The position numbers and the translations under genes are program-made. 64,000 nucleotides of DNA from Apiotrichum sp. Y4204 (taxonomy: Eukaryota > Basidiomycota > Tremellomycetes > Trichosporonales > Trichosporonaceae), in NCBI GenBank assembly GCA_025531455.1, contig JAMYHL010000010.1, positions 1,488,001-1,552,000 on the forward strand, read 5' to 3'. Of the stretch, positions 45,618-57,475 are shown in pieces. The number at the start of each line of letters is the position of its first letter. The first letter of the stretch is position 1. The notes under the pieces are model-generated. The model saw only the letters and a list, made by a program, of their open reading frames with translations. It had not been told where the DNA came from and made no database searches.

Positions 45618-48344
45618 TCCTGGTCGCGGAGAGGAAGAGATCAACAAGCGTCGGCTTCATAGGTTGGGTGCGCCGACTTGGACTGTGTCTTGACCTGAAC
45701 TAAGGCTGCCCACAGAGGAGGCAGGGATATGGGTTAGGGTTACAGTCCGCAAACATTGCGAGAGGCCCCAGGCACCACATGCCAACATCGCTTGCGGACG
45801 GATGAACCGACTCGAGTGGGTCTACTGGTCCAGCGCGACTAGCCACCTCATCATGACCGGGTCTATGGGGTGTAGATATGCGTCGCGAGCACAAGATCTG
45901 GAAATAACGCAGAACGCAGATGGGGCGGACAAGACCGCCTTTACAGAGGACGATCCATGTGAACTCGATTAGACTATTCAGTCGCTCCTGGTTTGTCGAG
46001 GATCCAGTGACGGCGGGGTACGTACCCTGTCGACTGCCGACTGCCCATGACTCAATTGCATAGCCTCCATCATCGCGCACTAAGGGGCCAAGATAACGGA
46101 ATCTCTTGACCGGCCTTTTGATGTTATACGACCTTCCGACCCGACCCGCGAACTCTAGCTACCTTAGTTCGTGATATGCTTGCCCACCCCGCGATTCAGG
46201 CCACCCTCTCACGATGAGTGTCGACCTGGGGAATCTCCGCTTCGTCCGCTGATGAACCCCATAGATGGTGGCTGGAAAAAGCAAGACAGGCAAGGCGGAA
46301 ATGCAAGTCCGGAAACTAGGATATAAACCGATACATCAGGTGGGCACATCGGAAGATGGAACCGATGCCGTCAACGTAAGGGTGTGATCGGTAGCGAGGA
46401 CCAGGGTTGTGGAAGATGTAGCCGACTCCACACTCTTGTTAATGTTGGCCCCACACTTGACGACAAGACATGACACGGGAAAAGGAACTGCCGTAGCTGT
46501 GATAGCTGCGATGCTCCTCCTCTGAAACGCTTTCCACCCGTCACTACTAGATCATGAGAAGAGGCAACGCAATCTGCCCAGACGCCATCGACGCAATGGC
46601 GCCATACATAGTGCAGGGCTCACGTGCAACGCCAGAGCGACGCTAGAACAATTAGAACGGAGTGTGCGTCACAGATAGCAGCAGATTCATCGAAATAGAC
46701 GTCCAGCCCACATTCCACTCCTCACCCTACTGAGGAATCCCACAACCCAGGAGCCGAGCTGTACACCAGAGACGGACTCGCGGTACCGCCTGGTGCCCTT
46801 TGAGGCGGACGAGCTGTTCGCGCACACGAGTTCTCCTATCCGTCGCATGTGAGCAATGTCCCCGATAGTTGATCCCCACCTTGCTCGAGCCCTGCCGAAA
46901 CTCGGAGCGCAAAGTGCGGCACGTCGTTCGTCGAGTGAACCAGACGCTCATTTCCGCTCCTTGTCCTCGAGTCCACATACTCTGCCTCTGCCCACTTGGT
47001 TGCCCACACGGGGACAGCCGAGCATGCGTGCACCGAGTCGCGCGCAGCTGGCGCCTTCCCGAAGGTCCGTAGGAATAGCGTCGGGGACTGTCCTGCGGCA
47101 CCCGGGCGAGTGGCCGACGACTAAGACATTGACGAGCCCAGAATTCACCCCGCAGTCGATCTTCGCCGGAAGTGGCCCCGAGCCAACGAGGTCCGAAGGC
47201 GTCGTAAGAACCCCACGGTGGATCAGTGTCCCGAGTACGGGGAAGTCTGGGGTCAGGACCTCGAAACGCTTAACCCAGCGCTGCTATTCGGGACACTTTC
47301 GAGTCGGTGTTTGTCCCGCGACGGAGACGGTAATGCGCAAACTGTTGGTGGCAACATGGTCTGGCTGTGGCTAGGGCAACTTACACCACGGCGTTGCACC
47401 GTTGTCGCCACCTATTGTGCGGATGCTCCAGTTCCTCACGGTCGGGGAGCTTGTTCCTGCGCCTGGCTCGAGGCCCCGGCTAAAGACATGCTTCCAGCAC
47501 TTTGACGTCTGATTCCGTACTGTACAGTGCATGTGCTGGCGTGTGAGAGGGATCGATTGTCACCGTCGATATGGCTTTAACCGAAGCGTGTCTTGTTCTA
47601 GCGAATTGTTCTAGCGTGTCTCACTCGGTACTCACCAGTTCCGCATGTGCCCAATGTCCAACAGAATGGCCCGGCCGCAAGATGTCCATCGGATCCAATC
47701 CCATCTGGGGTCGTTTCATCCCCGATCCAATTCTCTTTCCCGACTGCACAAGAGGTGACCCATACATGTCGGGCAGCGAAATCCGACATCTCCGAGGTGT
47801 TTCTATCACTGTTCGAATTGCAGTTGTCTCAAGTACTGTAACACACTTTTCCAGAGTATGCGCACGAGCTCGTCCGAGGGGGTGCCTGCGGACTCGCTCG
47901 CCCGATTGTCTCACTCTAACCGTATCCCTTCTGACCCGGTTATCCACGCATTTTAAGCTTGACACCGATTGGCCATGGTGAGGGGGCACGTTGCGCGATG
48001 TGATCCAGATCTGACCCATCTCTACACAAAGGGGCAGCGGTAAGCGAGCCGCAAAACACAATTCACAACCAATACCCTCGTCGTGAATCGCATTCAGTTA
48101 ATGTACCTGACCACTGACCAACCACTGCGGCTTGTTTGACGCCCCTCTGCCTAGTACAACAAAAGTCTGAAGCGAGAAGAATGCTAATCAGCTAATCAGA
48201 TAGCGCGCCGCATTCCTTCCACCCCAGGGTCATCGGCCGCCAAGGTCGGCCGACATATTAATAGCCTTCTGGCGTGGCCTGGCGACGAGGGGCGGTAAGC
48301 ATGCAACACGACCGTTACGAGGTATGTAGTCCCAGTTCAGAACT

Positions 48345-48454
48345 TTATCAGATATGCGCCTGGACACCAGCCCCGTGGCGCGCGCCGAGAAATACTTAAG
48401 TAGTGCTGGGTGTCAGGTGTAAAAATAGGGTCGGGGGGCTTGGCGTGCTTATCG
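48345..48454. promoter_or_regulatory. GATA-type elements upstream of the ferric reductase
   Basis: TTATCA (48345-48350, reverse TGATAA) and TTATCG (48449-48454, reverse CGATAA) lie 220-330 bases before the start codon; a further AGATAG is near 48198. Fungal iron regulators of the GATA type (Urbs1, Cir1, SreA) bind HGATAR-like sites in reductase and siderophore promoters. Function here is inferred only from motif and target gene. Confidence 0.35.
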
Positions 48455-48619
48455 GCCGAACGGGGTGGAAAACGCAGGATCCGGAGCGACTTGGGAGATG
48501 CGATATGCGCGATTACGCTTCATGTCATGGTGGATTGTGGCGCAGGACAAGTTTTGGAGTGCCGTGTCGCCCAGCCTGTCTCTTCGAGGTATCTTGTGCT
48601 TTGAGCTGGTTCTTCACGG

Positions 48620-48627
48620 TATAAATA
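48620..48627 (+). promoter_or_regulatory. TATA box candidate for the ferric reductase gene
   Basis: TATAAATA sits 50 bases before the start codon at 48677, implying a very short 5' leader. Confidence 0.55.
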
Positions 48628-48676
48628 CAGCTCCGCAAAATGTACGGCCAAACCGACTAGCAGTCCAGCAGTAACC

Positions 48677-51192
48677 ATGAGACGGGCCCTCCTCACGACC
48701 CTCGTCCTCGCCCACCTTGCGGCGGCACACGGCGACGGCGTCAAGGTCTCAGTCGGGCCAAACCAGTGCGGCGGCGCGTGCAGCGACAGTATCGGAAAGG
48801 TGGCATTCAGCGACGGGGACAAGAGCGCCGACTACTACAACAAACTCCTCAGCTCGGACCTGTACCTCTCCTCTCTTGCGCTCTGCCTCGACACGTACTG
48901 CCCCTCCGAGACCTGGCGCCATGAGGCATGGGACGAGTTTCTCGAGCACGCGGAGCTGTATGCCGAACCGCCTCCCAAGACTCTCCCTTCGCTTGATTCC
49001 GCCCGCGCAATGGTCAACCGCTCGTCTGTGCTTACTGTCGACGTACTTGACCCCCCTGCGGCACTGTTCAACTCCACCATCCTCCCCACGAAACAAAACT
49101 ACGATGACGGCTTCAGGACAGAGTTTGTGTGGAAGCAGACAATGGTCTACGTGAGTACACAGCTATGTCCTCGCTGACGACAGCACCACGCGTACGGCTG
49201 GGCGCTTTACCTCCTCGTTGGGCTCGCGCTCGTTATCGGCATGGGCAACCGCCTGCGGATCCTTGTCGCTTCAAAGATGCCCATTAGAGACCCCGAGGAC
49301 ACTGCGGGCTTTCACAGCGACGGCCTCGGAAGCAAGCTCGCGACGTGGTATCAGGCCAACCTCGGTGTGCCCGCGGTCTTTGGACAGCGCCACCTCCAGC
49401 CGTGGGGGTGGGTCTCGCTCCCGACGCGCCTGCAGTCAATCATGGTGAGTTAAACGAGTGTACCCGCGCTGAGACAGATTGGAATATTCATCCTCGTCAA
49501 CACTGTGTGGTCATTTACAAACTACACGGTCTGGGACAAGAACATGTAGTGCGTAGGAGGATGGGAGTCAATCTGGGGTGTATGTGGCGCTGACATACAG
49601 CTGGCCGGGAAAGCTCAAGGACCAGTGGGTGCGCTACTTTGCCGACCGCACCGGCATCATGGCATTCTACAACCTGCCCCTTCTCTGGGTCCTCGCTGGG
49701 CGGAATGACGTCCTCATGTGGCTCACGGGGTGGTCGTACAGTGAGTGCCATACAGATAAAATGTATTAACCACAGGCTCTCTCAACATGTTCCACCGCTG
49801 GGTCGCCCGCATCGCTACCATCCAGGCCATTGCGCATGGCTCGTGAGTCCTCGGTACTTGTCCAACTGACAACGAAGGGCATATACCTGGCTCTCGCGAG
49901 GAGAGTTAGCCGAGAGCTTCAAGGAACGATACTGGGCAACTGGCACCTTTGTAAGTCATTTTTCAGCTTTTCATCACCTGACAGCAGGCCGTGGTGGCGA
50001 TGAGCCTGCTCCTCCCGCTCTCCATCCTTCCTCTGCGGAAAAAGGCGTACGAGCTATTCCTCGCGCTGCACGTCCTCCTCGCCCTCCCTGTCCTCGTCCT
50101 CCTCTTCTACCACGTCGAGATCTTCGAGGGCGAGTATAACGGCTGGCTGTGGGCCTGCACCGCTATCTGGGTAAGCAATATTCAGCCATCCTCACTAATA
50201 CATACCAGGTGTTTGACCGCCTACTCCGCATCGCACGGATTGTCGTCTGCTCATGGCACGCCGTCCTCGGCGGGAAGAACACGGTCGCTACACTCACAGG
50301 CGGGGAGGGCGGCCTCGTCCGTCTTGCCGTCCGCTCCTCGCTGCCGCTCGCGCCAAAGCCCGGCGACTACTACTTTCTCTACGCGCGCTCATTTATGCCG
50401 TGGGAAAACCACCCATTCACCCTCGCCTCGTGGGAGCGCACAGGTTCCGGAACCACACTGCATTTCCTGCTCGCGCCGCAGCGCGGTGCAACACACCGCA
50501 TGCACCGCCGCATCGCCAAAACCCCCTCCCAGGCCCCAGCTCGGCTAGCTCCAAACATGACAATCCTCCTCGAGGGCCCGTACGGCACCGCCCACTCGCT
50601 CGAGGGGTACGACCACGTGCTCCTCATCGCGGGCGGGAGCGGGGTCACCGCCGTCCTCCCGCACGTGTTTGCCCTCCGCGGGTCGGCCGTGCGCGTCACC
50701 GTCGTCTGGGTGGCAAAGTACCACCGGTACATCCAGGACGTGCTCGAGCACGAGCTCGCCCCCGACAACGCGGCACACGCCCACGTAGAGGTGTACATTA
50801 CCCGCGAGGAGGTGAGCCCCACGCCGTCAAACGAAAAGCTCCTCGGCGCCTCGCCGCAGCTGCCGGAGGTGCCGCAGGTGCCGCAGGAGCCTTCAGAGGG
50901 ATCCGTCCACTCGTCCGACTCGAGCACGCCGGCCGAGCTCCGGCCCGACTTGGCGCCTGTGGAAAAGCCCGCGGGGGGGTTCCGCATCCTCCCGAACCGC
51001 CCGCCGATGAAGCATGTCCTCGACCAGGCGATCCACCGGCTCGTCGGGGCGCAGCGCCTCGCGGTCCTCGCGTGTGGGCCGCCGGCCATGATTGATGATC
51101 TCCGCGCGGCTGTGGCGGGCGCGTATGGCGCCGAGGACGGGCAGGTGGCTGCGGCGCGGCTGACGTACTTTGAGGAGGCGTTCGGGTGGTAG
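48677..51192 (+). CDS. Ferric/cupric reductase, Fre family (749 aa)
   Basis: Eight exons: 48677-49150, 49184-49444, 49478-49545, 49601-49740, 49776-49842, 49878-49950, 49988-50170 and 50209-51192. A signal peptide (residues 1-18) precedes an extracellular region with paired cysteines and N-glycosylation sites. Then come membrane helices of the ferric-reductase domain, with haem-ligand histidines in [18 protein letters not shown] and LFLALHVLL...LLFYHVE. The cytosolic part has the FAD motif HPFTLAS, the NADPH motif [10 protein letters not shown] and the C-terminal CGPPAM. A proline/serine insertion (residues of about 640-680) sits in the NAD-binding domain. It should reduce extracellular Fe(III) or Cu(II) at the plasma membrane using NADPH. 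The exon 3 donor (GTAGTG) is non-consensus. Confidence 0.92.
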
Positions 51193-51554
51193 TTGGAGGA
51201 CTGGGATGGGAAAATTGGCCCGATCGGGGCCAGAGTGAATAAGCGATTGGCTATGGGTTATTGATGATGGGTTATGGGATACGGGATACGGGTTACGGGT
51301 TAGCGGAATGACAGCTGGGTCCATAGGTTACTTTTGGTGATGTGATTACTCGAGTTGAAACGCTACTGAAGCACTAAGTCCTTGGCCATGCGATTGCGAG
51401 ATTTGACTGTTTCGATATCGCGCACGTGTGAGGCCGCTGTTCTGTACGTTCTGCGATAAGCAATCCCCAATGCAGGTAAGGTCAAGATAGTGTCCATAGG
51501 CGCGGGGCCAAGCTACAAGATTACGCTGAACAAAACAAAAAACTGCTTTGATGA
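51193..51554. other. Convergent 3' flanks of ferric reductase and PI-PLC genes
   Basis: 362 bases between convergent genes. It carries a small GGGTTAYGGGATACGG-like direct repeat near 51255-51305. Nothing else seen. Confidence 0.5.
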
Positions 51555-52436
51555 TTACTGGAAGTTGGACTGTACGAGCTCGCGGGGGAGCTTCCAGTCC
51601 TCTGCCTCGGCGTAGTCGAGCACGACGATGCCGCAGCCCTTTTTAAAGTCGGCCGAGATGTTGTTCTCGAGCATGGCCTGGCTGACGGGCTGCGGCCAAA
51701 CTTTGGGGTCGAAAAAGTTGGACGCGGTCGTAAAGTTGAGGAAGAGCTTGTCGTCGTTGGTCTCATTGTACGTCGCCGCCTTGCCGAGGAGAGCCTTGAC
51801 GTGGTCAATCTTCTGCGGCAGGTCCTCGGGCTTTTCCACCTCGCAAAAGTCCTGCACGGCGTACGCGCCGCAGTCGTCGTCCGTGCAGTTGTACTTCCAC
51901 CCGTTGCCGTCGACGCCAAACTCGTTACGGCGCTGCTCATTGTTCACACCAAAGCGGCGGAACACGATGGCCTTGCCGCGCGCCTCGCCGAGCGAAGGCA
52001 TCTGCGTGCCGAGGTACCACCTGTCCTTGTTCGGGGCAATGTACTTGTCCCACACAGTGTTGGCAAACTGGTCGTTGGCATTGTCCCAGTTGCCGCTACC
52101 CTCCTGCTTGATCGACACAATGACCGTCTCGCGGGGGTTGGCCTCGAGGAAGGCGTACACCTCCTGGATCGAGTCGGAAAACTTGAGCGGGATGGGGATC
52201 TTGACGGGGAAGTTGCCGTGGCACACCATGAGTTCCTCGCCGATAAGGTTGTGCCCGATGCGGTAGTCGAGGAAACGGACGCCGTGCTCCAGCTGCTCAG
52301 TGACAGACTTGCCCTGGCACTGCACGCTCGGCAGCGCAATGTGGCACGCAGCAGAGTTGTGCGTGCCCGGGATGGACAGCTTGTTGAGCTTGGTCTCGTC
52401 CGGGAGCTGGGACTGCCAGGTTTTGAGGTCGGCCAT
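51555..52436 (-). CDS. PI-PLC X-domain protein, bacterial-type (293 aa)
   Basis: Single exon. The whole protein is one phosphatidylinositol-specific phospholipase C X-domain barrel. H26 in SIPGTHNS and H73 in VCHGNF match the catalytic histidines of the Bacillus cereus enzyme (H32, H82), and D57 and R59 in RFLDYRIG match its D67 and R69. Bacterial-type enzymes cleave phosphatidylinositol or GPI anchors to a cyclic inositol phosphate without calcium. There is no signal peptide, EF hand, Y or C2 domain, so this is not a signalling PLC of the eukaryotic type. Length is like the bacterial enzymes (about 300 residues). Similar stand-alone proteins occur in many fungi; the physiological substrate is uncertain. 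A leader intron upstream (GTGAGT at about 52497) is possible. Confidence 0.88.
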   Translation of the reverse strand: MADLKTWQSQLPDETKLNKLSIPGTHNSAACHIALPSVQCQGKSVTEQLEHGVRFLDYRIGHNLIGEELMVCHGNFPVKIPIPLKFSDSIQEVYAFLEANPRETVIVSIKQEGSGNWDNANDQFANTVWDKYIAPNKDRWYLGTQMPSLGEARGKAIVFRRFGVNNEQRRNEFGVDGNGWKYNCTDDDCGAYAVQDFCEVEKPEDLPQKIDHVKALLGKAATYNETNDDKLFLNFTTASNFFDPKVWPQPVSQAMLENNISADFKKGCGIVVLDYAEAEDWKLPRELVQSNFQ

Positions 52437-53524
52437 TGTTGCCTGCCGCTGTCAGCGGACGATGATGGATGGAAGCAGAGGCCATCGGGTAGTACTCACT
52501 GTGGATGTCGGGGTGGATGCGGGGAGATACAGAGAGATACAGAGGATGGGAGATGGACAAAGAGATGAAAAGAGTGCGATGCCAACAACCACGACTTTGG
52601 ATTCATGTCCTTTGTACACATTGCGCCGATCATTCCCCTTCTCCACTGATCCACCAGATCGCCAGGGGGTGTTGCTGGGCAAACCGTGCCCTCGGCGTGC
52701 GCCCCAGGAATACTATGACGTCACACCTTCCGCTTTTAGCAACCTAATTTCTATTCTATTCTCCGCACTTTTCCTGTTTTGTTTGTTGGGATTATGTGAT
52801 CCATGTTCAGTTTGTCAGTGGCTGCCGAAGTGCCGTGACAGCCGGCCGAGTGACACAGGAGAGGGGAGGGACAGCAGGAGGCAAAGAGCGTGGCGGACAT
52901 GTGCCTACTCCCTGGCTTTAGTGGAGGCAGCGAGTGGGTGAGGATGCCGCAGGAGGAACTTGAACGCTCTCGTGGACGAGATCCAAGCGCGAGATCTAGA
53001 TAGGAAGCAGAGTGGACAGAACAGACAGAACAGAACAGAACAGACAGAACAGAACAGAACATACAGAACACGGTATACGCCACGACCTGATCGAACAATC
53101 GGACGTGTTGGTGGACGTGAATCAGGAATCTGGCTTTTTCTTTTTTCCTTTTCTTATCGGGTAATCGCGAGACGCGGGGTGACGTGGGCTGCGGCTTGCG
53201 GAATGCGGTACGGTGATGCCGAGTCGCGAGTCGTGACGAGAGGACGCGTCCCAGTGCATCACGGTGTCGCTCGCTGCATTTGACAGTCGCAACGCTCCAG
53301 TGGAGAATAGATATTGTGCATCGCACGCACACCCAGGGAACAATGGCTGCCAACTTGTTGATGGGCTGCTCCTCTGTCCAACATCCGACTCTCCATCTGG
53401 TATCCTTGTCCCACCATGCCACCCCCTGCTGATACATTCGTTAGATGTCTTGCTGCATTACGCGCTATGCTGTATGTATCTCTAATGTTACATGAAAACT
53501 GCACCTTCTTCTACTCTCACAACT
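52437..53524. other. Intergenic region upstream of the PI-PLC gene
   Basis: About 1.1 kb between two minus-strand genes. It contains an AGAAC-type tandem array at 53015-53069 and a short GAGATACAGA duplication near 52530. No credible gene. Confidence 0.5.
53015..53069. repeat. (AGAAC)n / (AGACAGAAC) tandem array
   Basis: About ten imperfect copies of a 5-base ACAGA/AGAAC unit, a minisatellite-like array in the upstream region of the PI-PLC gene. Confidence 0.85.
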
Positions 53525-55546
53525 CTATCCGTTCCATCCGCGGTTCTTCGCGCCCGGTAAGGCCCGACACCGGGGCGGAGCAGTGTTCGTCAACGCTGCC
53601 CATGTGCAGTAGTCCTGCCGCCGCTCGGGGATCTCCCACATCCAGTCGACAAGGGCGTTCGGCCACCCGTGGCTCCAGTAGTCTGGGGTTAGCGGGGTTG
53701 TGCTGTGCTATTCTTGTTCTCTACTCACATCGCCACCAGTCGACGATCGGGATGCGCACGACATAATTTTCCCAAGCGTACCACCGCCATGTGTATGCTG
53801 TGCGGACTTCGGGGTTCATGACGATGCGGGCCGGCCGCTCGGGCGTGTTGTACAGCCTGTGAATGTCGTACGAGAAGAGGAAGCACTCTGAGTGGTCGCA
53901 CGCCTCGATCCCCGACCAGCGGAACTTGATTGGCGTCGTCAGTGGTGGAGAGCTGACGGTGTGGGGGTATGTTGCTGGGTGGTCAGCGTTGCAGTGCCGG
54001 ACACGGTGTGCGGGACTCACCATTGTCAACCATCTTCCAGCCGCGTTTTGCCAGGCTGCCCCTTTCCGCTTTGTCTGCAGTCTTGTTCTGCGGCCGGTAG
54101 AGATAATTCTCCGCCGGGAACGCGACCATGCCATTCCAGCAGGACGACACGGGAAACGGCTTTCCTCGGCGCAGCAGCTGGGCACTGACGCGGTCCTTGA
54201 CGTACGGCCAGGTGATGCGCATCGGCGTTCCGCAGACGTCGCGCGCCGCCCAAGTGTCGTAGAGGCCTGCGTCTCAGTACATGCATGTCCGAATCTTTGC
54301 CACTCACCAGACTGGAAAAAGTCCATGCCACACGCGAGGTCATATTTCCCACTCTCGCCGTCGTCAAGGCGTGTCGCGATGAGGCGCACCACCGACTGCC
54401 AGGAGAAGATGACGTCGTTGAGGAACACGACGGTGGTGTACTCGTTGTAGTCTGGGAGGCGGAGCGACGCGTCCTCGCTCTGCAGCGGCTCGAGCGCCTT
54501 GTTGCGCGCGTCGGACAGAAACTGGATACGCTCAGGACTCGTGCTGTACGGCCACCAGCGCGTGCGGTTCTCGCTGATGATGCGGTGCATCGCCCCGAGT
54601 CCTGAGAGCTCTTCGCGGAGGTCGTGCAGCAGCAGCGCCGTGCTGTCGTCCGAGTTGGATTCGTACACGGACACAAACGTGTGTTCGGGGCCCACTGGTG
54701 GTCAGCGACGTGTGTGGTGGGGGAACAGCAGCGTGTACGGTCTGTATAATGTGCAGGACATGTGAGATGTGTTCAAGCGCTCATGGCGAACACGCGCATG
54801 GGAGGTGTTGGCAAGTCGCGTAGGCTGCTGTGCGCCGTGCCGCGCGCCGCGCTGGGTTCGCCTCGCCTCCAGCCCGCCCAGTACTCACGATATTTCACAA
54901 GCGAGACAAGCTCGTTCGACCAGTGGGGCACGAGGTCCTCGTTGTTGAACAGGTTCGCGGCGACAAAGTACTTTGTCCCTCCTGATCCGCGGCGGGGGAT
55001 GTACGGCACGTCCTCGGGGGGCGGGATGAGGCCGATACAGAGCCCCGAGAAGACAATGCCCGTGCAGATGAGGAGTGTGCCGAAATGCACCGTCATCCAG
55101 CGCAGCTGGAGCACCCAGCGGAGAAAGATTGTAAGCGCGACAGTCGGCTGGCGGGGGTGTTTGGCAGCGGCGAGGAGCGTCGCGCTCACGGCCAAGACCT
55201 GCTGCGCCCACGCAATGGTGGTCCAGCACGCGAGGCCGACCGCAAGGCCAACAAAGACGTGTACCGTTGTCGGGAAGGGAAACGTCATGAGGAGGGAGAG
55301 GGAGGTGATGGACGAGACGGCGATGGTGACCCACCCGACGGTGCTTGGCCGCCAGCACCGCTTGCGAGCTGGTGGTGGAGTTGCGCGCGCAAAGCTGTGC
55401 GAGTCCGTCGGAGAACGTGCCCACAAGGGAACGCGGCCCGACTCCTCGTCATGGTCGTACGCGGTGAGTTCGAGGTCGTCCCCGGCCCCGAGGAAGTTGT
55501 CGTCGGGATCCCCAGTGGCGACAGGCGCGTATCCCCGCGGCGGCAT
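53525..55546 (-). CDS. CAP59/CMT1-family (GT69) alpha-1,3-mannosyltransferase-like protein (564 aa)
   Basis: Five exons: 55546-54889, 54694-54308, 54266-54021, 53974-53729 and 53682-53525. The N-terminal 150 residues contain four hydrophobic segments rather than the usual single anchor. The catalytic domain starts at KYFVAANLFNNEDLVPHW and continues GPEHTFVSVYESNSDDST, VFLNDVIFSWQS, GLYDTWAARDVCG, PVSSCWNGMVAF and FRWSGIEACDHSEC, all hallmarks of the GT69 family. In Cryptococcus, Cmt1 transfers alpha-1,3-mannose and Cap59 is needed for capsule; related proteins act in the Golgi. Substrate here is unknown. The extra N-terminal helices and the short C-terminal tail after WRYYWSHGWPN are noteworthy. 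Confidence 0.9.
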
Positions 55547-57475
55547 GGTAGTGTGTGCAGAGGGCCAGGGCCAGCGTCCCGAGAGTCACCGGAGGCCAGT
55601 GCGATGCAGCCGAGTCGTGTGTCGAGTTGGAGATGAGATGAAAGGAGGTGGTGGAGTGGGGCGGCGCCGCGATGGGATAAAAAGGTGGAGTCGGACAAGG
55701 TTTGGTTGCTGTGGCCCTGTCGAGAAATGGGTCGTTGTCGAGCAACAAGGTCGTGGTAGTGGTGGAGAGAGCAATGTGACAAGGAGAGAGATGATGGGAT
55801 GGAAGTAATGTATCCAGCGACGAAGTCGGTCGAGTTCAGATGACACCAGCGAGATGGTTGAGAGTTGAGAGTTGAGAGAGAGTTGTTTATGGAATGAATG
55901 CGATACATGCAGGCGCAGAGATAACATTTTGATGCTGTACTCTCGTGCTGCGATGCACTGCCCGCACTGCCCGTCTCTGCTCAGTCGCAATCTACATCTA
56001 CATCTATCTCGCATATACATCATGCCCATCTCTCTCTCTGTCTGATCCTCTGCCGCTGCTCTCTCTCTCTCTGCGCTGCTCTTCCGATCTGCAATGCACC
56101 CGAAGGTTTATTAAGATTCGGTACACGTTATCCGTCCTTGTCTAAACTAAACCACATTGTCTGTCGCACACTGCTCTCTGCACAGCAATCACAGCTAGAA
56201 TTGCAGTGTTTCAACCAACCAACAATGTCGCCGCTTAATCCCTCGCTCCATCGGTCCCTCAGCCGTGATCCCTAAGCCAAAGGAGACGCTTTGCAAGGCG
56301 AACACCTGCACAGGGGCGAGGGTCGCTGGATCAAGGGTCTGCGCTTCAGGCGTAGCGTAACTCATCAGGTAACTCTAGCCTGTTATCACTCCTGCCGCAC
56401 ACACGAGGACGGATCCAGGAAAGCAGGAATAGTCAGGACGAGGGGGGGTGCGGGAGGACGCCGTGTCGTCTGCATGGCACGCCGCGATGCCGCCGGAGAC
56501 CGGAGGCCGGAGGCTACGACGCCGAAGTGGTCGTGTGCGGCCTGCGGAGCATTCAGCATTCAGGACACCAGAGAGCCCTCTGTTCCGTGTTCCAGGTGCA
56601 TTCCAACGCGCTCCTGTAAGACTATCCTGTACTGTACTGTGCGTCGCCGCTCCCCGCAGTACTACAACTGGTACCGGCCCACACGTAAACAGCCCCCGTC
56701 GTATGCTTCCGGCCTTCCTATCCGTCTTGTTCTTTCCACATTCGCACGGCTGCACGGCTGCACAACTCGAGCGTACCAGCGTATTGTACCTACCCATGTG
56801 CCTGCCCCACCCCGCCTGCCCCACCCCCATCCCTTTCAGAGCTCGGGGGAGCGGAGAGTTGTCAGTGCTGGGGTGCACACCTGTTACAGGCACATGTCTG
56901 AGGAGGTGAGGGCGTGATGTCCTCACTAGTAGCAGTGGCCACGGGCATGTTCCGGATGGTTTGCCCTTCTCGGTAGCTCCGTTCTCCCCACGTATGTGCT
57001 TGCCCATACGAGGCCACCATATGTGACTCGGGACTCCGACTCGTGTTGCTGTGAGAGATCGGCGCCGCATCCACCGGCAACGCCGGCAGCATCGGCGCCT
57101 CGCAGTCTGGGGATGTCTGGGAATAGAATGTGTCTCGTTATGTTTGGGCGCCGAGGGCAGTGGCAATCTCCTCCCCGGATCTCGGACCGCAACACGCAAC
57201 CGGATCGCACAGACCGCAGCGTACTTGTCGTATCAATTGCATCTCAAATGGCACCTAGGAGGACATTGATGTTGCTGGTCTTTGGCAGTTCAGACTGACA
57301 CTCGATCCATGCTATCTACTTTACATCTCGAGCACATTCCTCGAGATCGTTTAGCAGCGCTCCACGTCCCGGGCCCAGAGTCCTGGCTCGGCGGGTTAGC
57401 GTAGCGCAAAGGCGGGGTACACTGCCGCGATCGATCACCAGAAGAGTGAAGCCGGGGTAGAGCGCCCGCCTTATC
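55547..57475. other. 1.9 kb intergenic region upstream of the mannosyltransferase
   Basis: The part nearest the gene is purine/pyrimidine-skewed with CT runs. A 14-base match to the end of a common Illumina adapter is at 56077-56090. Two long opposing frames at 56291-56917 and 56375-57199 are arginine-rich, mutually overlapping and not credible. Confidence 0.5.

Larger units (their letters stand above)
45540..48676. other. 3.1 kb divergent intergenic region between sulfatase and ferric reductase
   Basis: The longest gene-free stretch in the window. A TATAAAG at 45611-45617 (minus strand) fits the sulfatase promoter and TATAAATA at 48620-48627 the ferric reductase. GATA-type elements lie at 48345-48350 and 48449-48454. 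Frames near 46.7-48.0 kb are open on both strands and look like chance. No repeat array or RNA gene is seen. Confidence 0.5.

Noticed and set aside
53015..53069. Considered as a telomere-like or subtelomeric array
   Set aside because: The unit (AGAAC/ACAGA) is not a telomere repeat and the array is short and internal.
56291..57199. Two long opposing frames (208 and 274 codons)
   Set aside because: They overlap each other, are arginine- and proline-rich like G+C-rich noise, and show no splice-linked extension or family motif.
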